Below, piece after piece: positions 1 through 12,593 of a stretch of DNA of 64,000 nt (the first letter of the stretch is position 1; each line of letters opens with the position of its first letter). Position numbers and translations under genes: made by a program. This DNA is from Anaeramoeba flamelloides (lineage: Eukaryota; Metamonada; Anaeramoebidae), in assembly GCA_027625915.1 (NCBI GenBank), contig JANTQA010000012.1:4858501-4922500 (forward strand), given 5' to 3'. Under the pieces are notes generated by a model. The model saw only the letters and a list, made by a program, of their open reading frames with translations. It had not been told where the DNA came from and did not search any database.

Positions 1-1088
1 ATTATTTTTTCAGAGTATTTTCGAATTTTTTTTAGATCAATAAATGTTATTTTTTAATTTTCATAAAAATTCCAAAAAATATAATATTTTTCTTTTCCTT
101 TAATTCACTCTCTTTTGGATTATTTTTATTGGTTGATATTATGTGTGTCAACATATATAGAAAATAGAATTCAGTTATGTTTTATAAAATTAATTAAAAT
201 ACAATTTATTTTTTTGTAAAACCCAAACTTTTATTTGTGAAATTTATATTAAATAATTTTATATAACAGCTTGTAGATAGGAAATTAGTTCTCGGAAGTG
301 TTTATAATTACTTTAGTTGTTATAGAAATATTCTGATAAAAATGTTGTTTAATTTGGTTAAGTTCAGTATATTTTTAGTATGTTAGCATTTTCAACTCTA
401 TTTGAGTAAATTAAATGTATTTTACAAATAAGTATAAGTTTAAAATGGTATTTAATTTATTTTAGAAGATATTAACTTTTTTGTACGAATTTTTTCTTCG
501 TAATATTGGTTTCTGTTTTTTTCATTGTTTTTCTGGCAGTTTTGAAAAATTATAATGGAACTTAAATTAAAATATTTATTCAAACAGATGTATGCTAAAA
601 ATTCCTTATTTTCGGGGGGGGGGTGGTATAGATTTTCTAAATTCACAATAAGGTGTATATTTATTATTTATTTATTATTAATTTTCTTGGTCATCCTATG
701 GTATATATTCTACCATTTAGTTTTTTCCATATAAATCAATGATTACTTTGAAAAAATATTCCCCGTTTTCCCAAACTTTAAGAAATATTATCTAAAACGT
801 ATTATAAGTTGATTATCTAGTAGTTTGGTCTGAATTTGCCCCATATCCAAAATCTATAACTTGAAACTAAAAAGGATAATATGAATGTACCTTTCTTTTG
901 ATTGGTAAAATTTTAATAAAAAAAATAAAAAAAAATCAGATCGTTTATAATTGGGAAAACAATATCATTTACATAATAAAAAAATAATAAAAGGGTCAAT
1001 AATTAATACAATTTCTTAAAAAAAACATTTTAAAAGGAATCTCAGTTTCAAAAAATTCAATTTAATATATAAAAAAAGTTTCTTACAG
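1..1088. other. AT-rich spacer, no gene seen
   Basis: The stretch is nearly all A and T, and its open frames are short and composed of low-complexity codons. The only compositional oddity is a run of ten G at 614-623. No exon with plausible conserved residues was found on either strand. Confidence 0.6.
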
Positions 1089-2075
1089 TAAAATTCAAAA
1101 ACCCGTAATTCCATTTTTCTGATCAATTGTAAATATTAGTAAAAAGTCAAAAATATACTCCCATTTTATAGACAAATAAGGCAATTACTCAGCAATTTAT
1201 AACCGTTCCAATTGGGGTATTGGTTAAATATTCTGAATCCATTCATTTTAACTCTTTGGTGAATTCAGAAATCAAAAAAATCCAAAATTTGTAAAATTAA
1301 TTGAGAACATGACTGAGAATTGAAAATCAAATTTATAGCGATTTTGCCTTTAGATAAATACTAAATTTATTATGAATCATCTTTATAAGAATTTTTTTGT
1401 TATTGTATTTATTAAATAAGAGTTTTATTTACTTTATACAGTCAGTTTCACTTTTAAGGCACAAACTTTCAACGAAATTTAAGGCACACAAAAAATCTCA
1501 AATTAAGGCTCAAAATTCAAATTCTAGTCAAAATAAATTGTAAAAAAAAAAAAATTCCAAATTTTGTGCCTTAATTTGAGATTTTTTTGTGCCTTAAATT
1601 TCGTTGAAAGTTTGTGCCTTAAAAGTGAAACTGACTGTATCTTTCTTTTAATAATTTTTTCAAAATTTTAAATTTCTATTGAGAACCTTAGAGGATTTAT
1701 TTTTATATAAAATGGTTTTCATAATTTCATGAAAATTACAATAATCAAACACTTCTCTCAAATTCAAATTCTTTCAAATATTACAAAATGGTGTAAATTT
1801 TTTTATTTTAAAATTTAAAATCAAAAGTGGATTTTCATTTTCAGTAATGTTCTCAATTAATTTTACAAATGTTGAATTTTTTTGATTTCTGAATTCACCA
1901 AAGAGTTAAAAATGGTGGATTCAGAATATTTAACCAATGTCCCAATTGGAAAAGTTATAAGTTGCTGGGTAATTGGGTTATTTGTCTCTAAAATGGGAGT
2001 ATATTTTTGACATTTTGCTTATATTTTCAATTGATCAGAAAAATGGAATTACCAGGTTTTTGAAAATTACCATGT
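1089..2075. mobile_element. Large inverted-repeat element (family IR-A), copy 1
   Basis: The left arm at about 1090-1345 is matched in reverse complement by the right arm at about 1812-2075. Landmarks include ATACTCCCATTTTATAGA on the left against TCTAAAATGGGAGTAT on the right, and TTGATTTCTGAATTCACCAA shared by both arms. The roughly 470-bp centre contains a younger palindromic MITE at 1439-1637. A diverged relative lies at 60067-61652. It has no coding capacity, so it is best read as a non-autonomous element with long terminal inverted repeats. The outer boundaries are uncertain. Confidence 0.65.
1439..1637. mobile_element. Palindromic Tc1/mariner-type MITE, copy 1
   Basis: The 199-bp element starts CAGTCAGTTTCACTTTTAAG and ends with the reverse complement of that motif. 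It is flanked by TA on both sides (1437-1438 and 1638-1639). The two arms match almost perfectly for about 80 bases, so it folds into one long hairpin around an AT-rich centre. TA target duplications and CAGT ends are typical of Tc1/mariner-derived MITEs. It sits inside the loop of the IR-A element. The near-identical arms suggest a young insertion. Confidence 0.85.
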
Positions 2076-2109
2076 TTTAGATTTGACTGTTGTGTTAAAA
2101 TTTCCAAAG

Positions 2110-2580
2110 TGTTAAATTTTTTCAATTTGAAACAAATTGTTTTCTTTTGGTATAAAATCAATACAATACTGTTAAATGTAATTTGTGGTTATTTTGTAAC
2201 TCTCTAAATTTGACAAAGTAAGGATTTTGTGATATTCTTGCGATAAAAATAAAACATTTGAGATATTAAAAAAAAAAGAAAAAAAAAACAATCTTTAGAG
2301 ATCTCAAAAATAAAAACAAGAGTTACACTTCAAAACCAACACATTTGTTTTCAAAATTATATATTGTAACCATTAAAAATTGGAAATTTAGTCTTACACT
2401 TTGGCTCCTTTTTCTAAATATGTCCTCGTTTTTGATTATTGGTTTTTAGAGATCAATTGTACATCATATTTTGATCGGTTTTTGACTGCTATTTAGAACT
2501 CATAAAATTACAGATTTTTTTTTACAATTTCAAAACATTATTTTTCACAGTAATAACTCGAACTTTCATTCAAAATTTTT
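2110..2580 (+). repeat. Dispersed direct repeat (family D1), copy 1
   Basis: This stretch aligns in the same orientation with 41880-42330. Shared landmarks in order are TAATTTGTGGTTATTTT, AAAGTAAGGATTTTGT, a poly-A block, the AACCAAC and GTTTTCAAAATTA motifs, and TTTTTGATTGTTGATTTTTG-like text. Similarity is clear but imperfect, so the copies are old. No coding frame is preserved. Confidence 0.7.
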
Positions 2581-3145
2581 CTTTTATTAAAAAATTTTTA
2601 CAAGATTTCACCTCTTCTGAAAAGAGGGAGTTAACATTCCAAAAAGTATACCCCAAACAAATAAAGTTAAGCTGAAAATTAATGAATATCATTCAGGTTT
2701 GACAAATAAATTTTCTATTTGCTGACAAGATCTATAAATATTGATCTTTTTTTTTAATTATTTTATTTTCTTTAATTTATCATACAATACGTTCAACATT
2801 GACAAACAACTTCTACTTTTAGTATTGAAATATCATAACAAAGGATTTTTTTAAAAAAATATCCCAGTATTCTCCAAAGTGGGATAATAATAATGTTAAT
2901 AAAGAAATTACTCATTCAAAAATTCAAAAAAAATTAGTTTGTGATAATAAAGAAAGACAAAAAAACCAAAAGAAAAGAAAAGAAAAATAAAGAAAAGGAA
3001 ATAAAATAATAAGGTCTTCTTAAATTTGAATTTATTATTGAAAATACTTTAAATTTCGAACAGCAATAGCCAATATCAAAAATAAAAATATAAAAAAGTA
3101 TTTAATTTGTGTTCCAATAAAAATTTCAAAAATATTTTTGTTATC

Positions 3146-3205
3146 AAAGAAAAAGAAAAAGAAAAAGAAAAAGAAAAAGAAAAAGGAAAAGAAAAAGATA
3201 AAGAA
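3146..3205. repeat. GAAAAA hexanucleotide tract
   Basis: About eight tandem GAAAAA-type units form a purine-only stretch downstream of the DUF5765-like gene. Confidence 0.85.
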
Positions 3206-3274
3206 AGATAAAAGTGAAAAAAAGTCAAAAAATGATTCGAAATGTTAAAAAAGAATAATAAAAAACGATAAAAT

Positions 3275-4525
3275 TTAATCTAATTTTTCTTTATTCTCTT
3301 GTGCACGTCTTAATTTAAGAAAGTTGTCAAGTTTGCTTGGGCGAGGAAGACAGAGACAAATACTAATTACGTTTTGTACGATTGACCAAAAGCACCAGAT
3401 TGTAGCCCATTCAGAGTGTCCACGGGAAAGGTACCATCCGAGTAATGGGCCTGTGATAAGTAACGCTAAGGAGCTGAGGGTGTTTTTCATGATTAAAGGT
3501 GGTACAAACATTAAAAATGCATGTAAAAAGGCACTTGGTGTGAAGTAATTTGGTGCTCTAAGTTTTGCATGCCAAACAAAGTGAACTGCTCCGTAAAAGG
3601 TACAGGTTCGTTCGCCACATAATGGTTCAACTAATGGATCACATGGTGAAAAATCATAAAAAAATAATTTTGATGCTAAAAATAATCCTCCAATGATTGT
3701 TAATGGTCTTACAAAGGTGTCAAAGACTCTTCTGTGTTTTTGTGGTTTGTCATAAGATGCCATTAAATTTGAAAAGACTGGTTGAAAGCAAATGTGAAGA
3801 ATACCAACCTATAATTGTTGATTGTTTCGTTAAGTTTTTTAAAATAGGAGTTGGTTTATTAGAAATATATGTGTTATTATCAAAGAAAAGGTTTGTTTGA
3901 AATTAGAATGTCGATTTAGTTCAATTGCCTTTGTATTTTTTTGTTTTTTTGTTTAAATTGTGAAATTGAAACAAAAAAAAAAAAAAGAATAGATTGGAGA
4001 AAGACGGTTTATTCTTGGGAATTGCCTTTTTCTTTTTTTTTTTTTTTTTTATGTTTGTTTTAAAAGGAATTTTCATTTCTTGAAAATTAATTTTCAACAA
4101 ATCAAAAAATCTCTTTTCAGAAAAACAAAGAAAGAAAAAAAAAAAAAATTTAAAATAAAAAAAAAGCAAGTTTCTGTTAAATGACTATGAGCAAATTTGA
4201 TTTTAAATCTGTCCTAAACAAATTTTTTTGTTTTGTTGTTTGTTTCAAGAATCGGCAAGTGAAAAAAAAAAAGAAAAAAAATTTAATTTAAGAGGAAAAG
4301 TGGAGAAAAACAAACAATTGTTAAAACTTGATTCCAAATGTTGTCGCACTGATCAACCCAAAAGTATTGTACAAACTGTAACAATTCCATGGAAGTGAAA
4401 TAAAGTACTCCATAAAATAATCTCCATGCATGTTCATCCTTCTTCATAAAGAAAAATTTAACATAAAAAGCAAGAAGAAATCCTACAACTGTAAAAATTC
4501 CTGCGATTGGTTGATTGAAACACAT
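3275..4525 (-). CDS. DUF5765-like multi-pass membrane protein, two exons
   Basis: Exon 1 is 4316-4525 and exon 2 is 3275-3808, giving 247 residues. The 507-bp intron has a GTTTGT donor and an ATAG acceptor. I chose this splice because it joins NQVLTI in phase to VGILHICFQPVFSN, restoring the block NQxLT..G.LHICFQP that I recall from DUF5765 proteins. The N-terminus MCFNQP, an acidic/aromatic pair in the second helix (MELLQ...QYFWVDQC) and the later PLCG..TC..G.VHFVWH and EWATIWCFWSIVQ segments fit the same family. About seven hydrophobic segments are visible. No biochemical role is established for the family as far as I know, and only membrane location can be inferred. The alternative in-frame Met at 3763 would delete the first two helices. 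The exons are far less AT-rich than the flanks. Confidence 0.75.
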
Positions 4526-5928
4526 TTTTTAAGAAATTAATAACGAGTAAAAAAGAAAGAAAGAATAAAAAAATAGTTAAAATTTTGTAAATGGATAGTT
4601 TTTGTCAAAGAGTATTTCGTTGTTGATTCCAAAAGGGTTAATTGAAATACTTTTTAAAAATAAAAGAGGAAACTCAAATTTTTTGAAAAATTTGTTCGTT
4701 TTTTAGGTAAGTGATTTCCAATTTCGTAATCTTTTTTAAAATCTCAAAAGAAATGGAATTTACACTAAAACGTTTTTGTTTTGTAATTTCAAGAAGGATA
4801 AATTTTACTGGTCTTGAAATAAAAAAGTAAAATATTTTCTTTTCTTTTTCCTTTTTCTTTTTTACGAAATAGATCTCAAATTCTTACTCACTTTTTTAAA
4901 AACTTGGTTGATAAAAAAAATATTGAAAAAGAAGTGAAAATATTTTACAGTTTTACAAAAAATACCAGTAATAAATTTTTTTTTCTCATTTGTGTGAATA
5001 TTTGACCCAAAGAAAATAGAGTTGAAGAAACCAATTTGTGGTGAAGTTGTATTTTGGATCAAAAGAATTTGTCCTGTTATTTTTGCTCACGTTTAAATAC
5101 CAGTAAAAAACAATAAGAAACAACCCAAAACGTTAAAAAAAAGATTTTTTTTGTTTATCAAAAAGCATCAAACCCTTCGTGAAAAAAGTTCAACATGAGC
5201 TTTAATTCTGAACATTTCTTAAAATGAAAAGAAAAAGGCCCAAAAACTTGTCTTTAAATTCTCCTATTATTTTCCAATCAACAAATGAAAATTTTTATTT
5301 CAATTTCCAAAATGAATAATAATTAATACAATTACAATCAAATGACCAGAGTAAAAATTTTGTTGTGGAGTTAACTAAGGGCGTTTTTTTTATTGTCTTA
5401 AAATATCATTTCTAAATGATGGTGAAAAGATCTTTGGGTTTTCTTCAACTTATAAACTAGAAAAATATTAGGAGAATGTGAACTAAAAAAAAATTTTCAT
5501 TTTTTAATTTGAAAATAATAGTAAATAGGGAATATCTATGACCATATTTTAAATTTATCTTCGACACATAGAGTGACAATTGATTTCTACTTTTTTGAAA
5601 ACCTGATTGATAAAAAAAATATCAAAAAGGAAGTGAAAATTATTTTTTAATGTATAAATCAAATATTGTTTAAAGAAAAAAATTACCATCAAAGAATAAT
5701 CATTTTATTTCTTTCAATACAACCAACAAAAATAATTGAAACACCTTTTCTTCTCTATCCCTGAAATCCGTAAAGGTATTTATGGAGATCTCTACAATAG
5801 TCAATTTTTTCAACAAATTTTAAATAATTGATGAATTTAAGAAAAACTCCCTACAAAAAAGATAGTATTATAAAAACAATATTGTTCTAATATCATTCGT
5901 TTTGTCTTTAATCATTTATTTTTTTTTT
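4526..5928. other. AT-rich spacer with a short duplicated block
   Basis: No gene is seen. A block of about 55 bases at about 4890-4946 (CTTGGTTGATAAAAAAAATA) recurs diverged at about 5590-5646 in the same orientation. The remaining text is homopolymer-rich. Confidence 0.5.
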
Positions 5929-7152
5929 TTAAGGGACTAGAAAACTAAAAAAAAAGTTCAAGTAAATCCAAGAGCAAATTCAAAAAAAAATACCACATCT
6001 TGAAATTCAAAAACAAAGTAAAAATCTGATTAGTACAAGACAAAAATTAGTTTCAATACTATTTTCAGAAATAAATTATTGTTTTTAAAAGTATGATCCT
6101 TTTTTCTCATTTTTTAAAAGTTCAAAATTTAACAGATTTCTAAATTATTATAAAAAAAAATTATTTTCTTTGAAAGAAGATTGAAATCTTATTGCCTGTA
6201 CAGGAAGTGTACAAAAATATACTCTTAAAAAAAATAAAAACACTAGGTTCTAGAATAACTCTGTTTAAAAATCTACACAATTTCAAAAAAATATAATAAT
6301 TATTTTGTTTTAAACTTGTAAAAAAAATAAACTTTTGATTCAAAGAACAGTTCAAATCAATTTTTTCTTTTTATTGAAAAAAAAAATATGAGAAAAAGAA
6401 CCAAACAATTGAATTAAAAATTCTCGCGAAATACCTTTTTAAAATCTGGAAAATTCAACTTATAATCTAGAGAAATACTTTTTTATTTGATTATTTATAA
6501 TCAATAATTAAAAACCCAATCTTAATTATTCCAGCAAGTTATTAACAACCCAAAGATTAAATGTATCAATAGAATTTATAATTATTTCCCAATTTTTAAA
6601 AGATTTCCCTACAAATATACAAATTCAAATGCATATTTCATATAATAAAAAAATAATAGATATTATCAAATAACCAATTTTAGTACAAACAGTTCCTTGT
6701 TTATACTCTTGGTATCTGAAAAAGAATATTGAATAATCTTTTAAATTTCAAGAATTTTTAGAAATTATTTGTGAATAAAATAAATGATCTATTTTTTTAG
6801 ATCGCCAACGATACAATATTTGATTTATTTTTATTATATTTTTAAAATAAGATTAAAGTTTTAAGGTTACTTGTTCATAAAGACTCTCTGAAATTACTAA
6901 AAGTGAGATTTATTCAAAATTAATTTTTTTTTGCAAATTTTTTTTTCTAATTTGATCGAAAAACCTAATAAAAAAGGATCTGGATCTTTTGACTGGAAAT
7001 TTCATGGGAAAAATGAAATCTTTTAAATATGATTATTCCTTTTTCTAAAGTTGAGAACTGAAGTTGTACACTGTATTTGATTATACCCTTATGTAAATAT
7101 TTACTCTATTGACTTTGGCAAAAATAATAAATAAGAATTACTAGTCCCTTAA
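5929..7152. mobile_element. TTAA-flanked TIR element, complete ends
   Basis: The left end reads TTAAGGGACTAG (5929-5940) and the right end CTAGTCCCTTAA (7141-7152). TTAA therefore flanks a 1216-bp body with short perfect inverted ends GGGACTAG. TTAA target sites are the hallmark of piggyBac-type transposition, although a TA target cannot be excluded. No transposase frame survives, so this is a non-autonomous or decayed copy. Most of its body (about 6030-7130) recurs at 48150-49290 without these ends. Confidence 0.65.
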
Positions 7153-8889
7153 CAGATCTATTGTTTTCAAAAAAAAAAAAAAATATGTACAAAATAATAT
7201 TAAACCCGTTCTAAAATTAAAATTCATGTTTCCTTTTTATATAAAGACCAATACATTAACTAAAAAAAGAAAATAATAATAAACACGAAGTAAGTCTGCT
7301 AACGATTTCTTAAATATCGGTTATTATTAAAAAAGAACGATCAAAAATAATGATCAAACTAGAAATTTCATAACTACAAAATAAAGTTAATTTTAAAGAA
7401 AATTATAATAAAAAAAACAATAAATTTACTAGAAATTTAATAATTACAAAAAATTTTACAAATTTCAAAAATTATTTTAAATCGTAATGACTATCCAAAT
7501 AAAATTCTATTATTTAAATAGAAATTCTAAAAATAAAGGATTAAATTGGAAAATTTATCTCAAAAAAGGAATAAAGTTTGATGATAAAAAAATTCTTAAG
7601 TCTATTTTTATCATCAAAAACTACTAAATAATTCAAAAAAACTTGGAAAATTAAGTAAAATTTTCAACCAATTACATTCCCAAATTAAAATTAACGAAAA
7701 ATATTAAGAATTTTACCATCAAAAATGATTAAACCCCAAGTATACCACCGAGTCAAGATTTAGATGTTATATCGAAATAAGAACAAAAAAGGCACATTTT
7801 TAGTTATGGAACACAGAATATATAATGAAATATCAATTATAGTCTTTGTATCTACATTATTTTGATCACCACAAACCTATCAAAGAAAAAACCAGGTCAA
7901 AGAATAGTATTTTTATTAAATAAAATATTCTGATAAATCCCCAATTTTGTTTTTAATCATTTATTTTTTCGTTTTTTAATAGACCATACCTATTGTTTTT
8001 CAGGTTATGAATTAAAAATTGTATATAAACCTTTATCTCTACTTCACCTCCTTCATTAAACTTAATTGTTTTTCTAAAAAATTTTTTGGATTTGTATTGT
8101 AAATTTTTTTAATAGAAAAGAGTCTTTTAATTTGTCTTGTTTCTCAAAAGAAGATAGATGGAACATCTAGAAAATTGAAAATAAGGTAACATTCTATGGG
8201 ATCAAACAATAGATCGATTTTACAATAAAAATACAAACAATTTTATAGCATTAGTATATTTTTGGATTTAAAAATTCTATTTAATTTAAAAAGTTTGTCG
8301 TCAAAAAAGTCAACCAAAATAAATTGAAACTGAATTTTGGCATTACAAAGATTAATTATATCATGATCATGTATATAAAAACTTTTGTTTCAAATGTGGT
8401 TTATTATATTTGTTATTTATGGCTCAAATGATTCTCGATAACCCCTGATCAATAATATTGAACAATAAATTGTTAGATTTTTGATTAAAGATAATAATAC
8501 AAAAATTTTTATTCTGGAAATTAATTTTAATTTCATTTCTTAATTTAAAAATAGAAATTTCAAATATTAATATTCATGTTTTAATAATTCATATTTCAGA
8601 CCTTCTAAAGTTCCCTTTTTTTATTTTATGTTTTTAATGTTATGGTTTATCCTACAAAAAACAACAATAAAACCGGACAAATGAACATTTTTGTTTATTT
8701 TTTATTTCATATATTTCAATAGTTAGAAATAATTTTTGAAAATTTGCATATTGGTTAATTTTTAACCCTTTATAAAAATTGAATTTGAAAGCTAATGATC
8801 TGAAATCAATTCCCTTCTTACCCCCCCCAACCAAGAAAAAACACATTATTTTTAATAAAAATCAACCCCACTCTTATTTATATAAACTC
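7153..8889. other. AT-rich spacer, no gene seen
   Basis: Low-complexity sequence with only short spurious frames. A run of about eight C occurs at 8821-8828. Nothing resembles an exon with plausible conserved residues. Confidence 0.5.
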
Positions 8890-9425
8890 TTTTTTCAGTC
8901 AAAGGGGCCCAGTTTTATTGAAGAAATGGAAGAAATTCTATGAGTTTAATTCATTACTCTTATCAAACTAAAATTTTCAATTTTTAGATCAAAATCATTT
9001 TTTCTCATTTTGTAAAATTTTGTTTTTTTTGTTTTTTACTTTTTTTTTTTTTTTAATTTTTTTTAAAAATTAAATTCGAAAAAAAAATGTTTGAAAAACG
9101 AAATAAACCTTAAGAAAAGTTAAGCTTTGTATGTTCTTTTAAAATTCATACATTTACAAGTAAAAAATTTTATTATCAACAATTTTAATTTCCTAAAGAA
9201 ATTGAGAATTTTGCACAAGACGTTCCAATAAATGGGGCCCAAAAATTTTTTTTAACATTTTTATTTTTTTTGAAATTTATGGTTTGTTCAGGGATTTCTT
9301 TTATAATTATGGACTATTATAAGAAGTTTATTATTTCTCGTATTTCTAAACAATCTAAGTTTGGTTGATTCTTAAAAATAAAGTGACTTTTTCATTTTTG
9401 GCTTTCCCTTTGAGTGGAATGGAGT
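8890..9425 (+). repeat. Dispersed direct repeat (family D2), copy 1
   Basis: The stretch aligns in the same orientation with about 62160-62680. Shared landmarks in order are TTCTATGAGTTTAATTCATTA, TTTTTAGxTC.xATCATTTTTTCTCATTTT, ATTAATTTCCTAAGAAATTG-like text, GACGTTCCAAT, and GAAATTTATGGTTTGTT. It does not preserve a coding frame. Confidence 0.7.
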
Positions 9426-10659
9426 TTATAATGGAAATAATAAAATCCCAATTAGAGTTGATATTCAAAAAAACAAATACCTGAACAAACAAGAATTTTT
9501 TGAAAAAAAAGCAAATATAAAAAAATAACTATATCCCTTTAATTCTAATACACTTGTGGAAAAATTTCCAATTTCTGGGCAAAATCAAAATTTTTGAAGA
9601 TATTATTTTTTACTATTAAATGTATTCATTTTAAAAAGAAAACAAAGTCTCAATTTTCTTAAAGTTAATTTGAATTTATAAATATTATTTTTTATAATTG
9701 GGTTTTTTTTTTTTTTGAAAAGAAGATAAATAAATAACAAGTATTTCTAAACTGTAAAAAACCGGGTTTTAAATTTTTATTTTATTGAAAATAAAACTTA
9801 TCAAGTTAAGACCGATGGAAATAATAAAATATTATAGCTACCCCAAAATAACTTTCAATGAAAATTAAACTTCTACAAGTAATTGAACAATTGAAAATAA
9901 AAATATTTAAGTCTATATTTATTCTAATTACTTTCTTTATAAAACAGTTTTTTAAAAAATTAACTTTAACTGGATTCAAAATAAGAGCCAGACTGATATA
10001 AAAATCCACAATTGCCCTGAGAAGCGTTTTTTTTTCTTTTTTATTATTGATTTTTTATAATTGCATTCAAATGGAATTACAACTTGGAATAATTTATTTT
10101 ATTTCATTAACCAAATATTGCTATATTGATAATACATCACGAAGTACCACTTATAAGCCATCAACTTTGATAGCGATTAACACACAAAAAAGTTCTAATT
10201 TAGGCACAAGTATTTGGATTATATGGTAATAAAAAATCATTAAAAAAGAATTTTGAAAACCTTTTCTTATAATTGGTATTTTCACACAAATTATTTTGTT
10301 CATAATTTGCACCTTTAAGTTGCCGTGGTAAAAGTGGTTTTCAAAACTTAATTGAGATTTAGAATTTGAACAGTATTGATAATTTGATGACCAAAAGCTA
10401 GAAATTTTCACCAATTTCACAATTATTTCTTTGTTAAAAATAAATTTTTCTAATAAAGGGTTGTATTTGATGTGATCTCAATTATCTTACTTTGATATCT
10501 TTTTTGAATATATACTCTTATTTTTTGGTAAAATAAGATCCTCAATGAAACTTCTATTGAGAATTGAAAAAAGACAATAAGATTAAATTTTATCTGATTT
10601 AAGATGTACAATTCCTGGGACTTTTAAAAATATTATTTTTTGATTACTAACCTTTTAGT
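9426..10659. other. AT-rich spacer, no gene seen
   Basis: The short frames on both strands have random-looking composition and no splice-bounded exon was recognised. Confidence 0.5.
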
Positions 10660-11560
10660 CTTTTGATCTTCAAGTCTCCAATTCCAATTTAGGAAAAATA
10701 AAAAGAAAAATTGTCTTTTTGAACCACCATTAAAATCAATACAATGTCCAAGATTGATCAATTAAGGAACAAAATAACATTCTAATACACCAAATACAAG
10801 ACAATTAAAATCCAGTTTCCAGGATTTTAAACCCTAAGGTTGAAAACCCCTGAAATTTGAAAAAAAGATTATCTTGTGTCGTGTGTACCACTTGTTAATT
10901 TGGTTCTTAGCTGATCGATCTTGTATTTGGTATGGATTTTAATAGTGATTAAAAATAGCAATTTTTGACAATTTATTTTTTTTTCTCCGAAATCCGAATT
11001 GAAGAGTTGAAGATTAATTTGCTGGAACTTAAGTTCTAAAAAAATGTGGTTTGTAAGTTGTTGATTGAAATTTTTTATTAAGTTTGGTATTATTGGGAGC
11101 ATTTAAAAAATTTTATTTTTTCAGTTGGTTAATTGACAAAAAAGTAAATCAACATTCAATTCTACAACCTAAAATTCAAAAGTTATTCTTGAAAAACTAT
11201 CAATATATTAATCTTACACTCCTCATTTCGGATTTTGGAAAAAAAAAAATAAACTATCAAAAATTGCCATTTTGAAACACTTTTAAAACTCATACCGTGC
11301 CGAAAGATCGATCAGCTAAGAACCAAATTAACAAGTCACTACCCCTACACAAGATAATCTTATTTCAAATTTCAGGGGTTATAAACCTTAACTTTGCATT
11401 CTCAATTTGAATTTTGGATTCAAAAAACAATAAATTTTTTAATCACTATTAAAATTCATACCAAGCACAAGATCTATCAACTAATAACCAAAATAACAAA
11501 CCACCAGACCTAATACTATCGAATTTTTTTTCTTGTTACAAGGATTGTAAACCGTAAAGA
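10660..11560. repeat. Cluster of four ~190-bp related units, one inverted
   Basis: Units at about 10660-10850 (+), 10825-11030 (-), 11195-11395 (+) and 11395-11560 (+) are related. Each carries a core of the type GATCGATCAGCTAAGAACCA followed by AATTAACAA, then a CAGGGGTT-like end. Units 2 and 3 form the best-matched inverted pair, and unit 4 is the most diverged. The cluster ends about 230 bp before the uS9 start codon, so it forms most of that gene's upstream region. It is not obviously coding. Confidence 0.7.
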
Positions 11561-11789
11561 TCAAATATCCATATTTCGTAAATATTATTTTGGGATTATT
11601 TATTCTGATTACAAAGACAGTTTCATTCTTATGCAGATTACTCCCTTAAGAAAAAACACAACTTTAAAAAAAGTAAAACCCAAACCGATCTTGTAATTGA
11701 GACTCTCAATCGAAAAGAAAACTTGTCAAAAGAAAAATCACAAAAATCATTTTTTTATTTTTTCATTCTAATTATTAATTGTTTAATTA

Positions 11790-12315
11790 ATGGAAGTAGT
11801 TCAAACATTTGGAAAAAAAAAAACTGCAACAGCCGTTGCTAGGTGCAAAAAAGGAAAAGGAATCATTAAAGTCAATGGTGTCCCACTTCATTTAGTCCAA
11901 CCAGAACCCTTAAGATTAAAATTATTCGAACCAATTTTACTTGTTGGAAATTCAAAATTTGATGATCTTGATATTAGAATTAGAGTTTCTGGAGGTGGTC
12001 CAGTTTCTCGTGTTTATGGTAAGTCAAAAAAAAAAAAAAAAAGAAATAAAAATTTTTCTTTGGTTTTATTTGAAAGTTTTGTTTTATTGATCCAATGAAA
12101 ATATAAATTTTATTTACTTTTCTTCTTTTTACAAACAACCAAAATATTAAAACTTTACACAATCAATTTTCTTTTGAATAGCTATAAGACAAGCCATTGC
12201 TAAATCAATTGTAGCTTATCATCAAAAATGTAAATTTCACTCTCTTTTCTTTTTTTTTTTTTTTTTTTTTAATTTTTTTCTTGGTTAAGAAAACACTTAT
12301 TAAAATTTGCTTTTT

Positions 12316-12347
<32 letters not shown>

Positions 12348-12593
12348 CTTTTTTTCCAAAAACAAATTAATTTTACACAAACAACAAAAACAAACCAACC
12401 ACTAAAACAAACCATTCAAAATTTCAAAACAAAAAACCAAAAAAAAGATGTTGATGAAATGTCCAAAAGAGACATCAAAAAAAAATTTTTGAGATATGAT
12501 CGATCTCTTTTAGTCAGTGATCCAAGAAGATGTGAAATGAAAAAGTTTGGTGGAAGGGGTGCAAGAGCAAGAAGACAAAAATCTTATCGATAA
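11790..12593 (+). CDS. RPS16: 40S ribosomal protein uS9 (RPS16), three exons
   Basis: Exons 11790-12018, 12182-12229 and 12448-12593 encode 140 residues, close to the usual 140-146. Introns are 163 and 218 bp with GTAAGT and GTAAAT donors and AG acceptors. The protein shows the family signatures [13 protein letters not shown] near the N-terminus, [27 protein letters not shown] spanning splice 1, AYHQKYVDE spanning splice 2, and the invariant C-terminal tail KSYR that contacts P-site tRNA. It is part of the small-subunit head and acts in cytosolic translation. The first ATG gives a short N-terminus (MEVVQTFG), a few residues shorter than many homologues. Both introns are packed with poly-T. 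Identification is secure. Confidence 0.97.
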
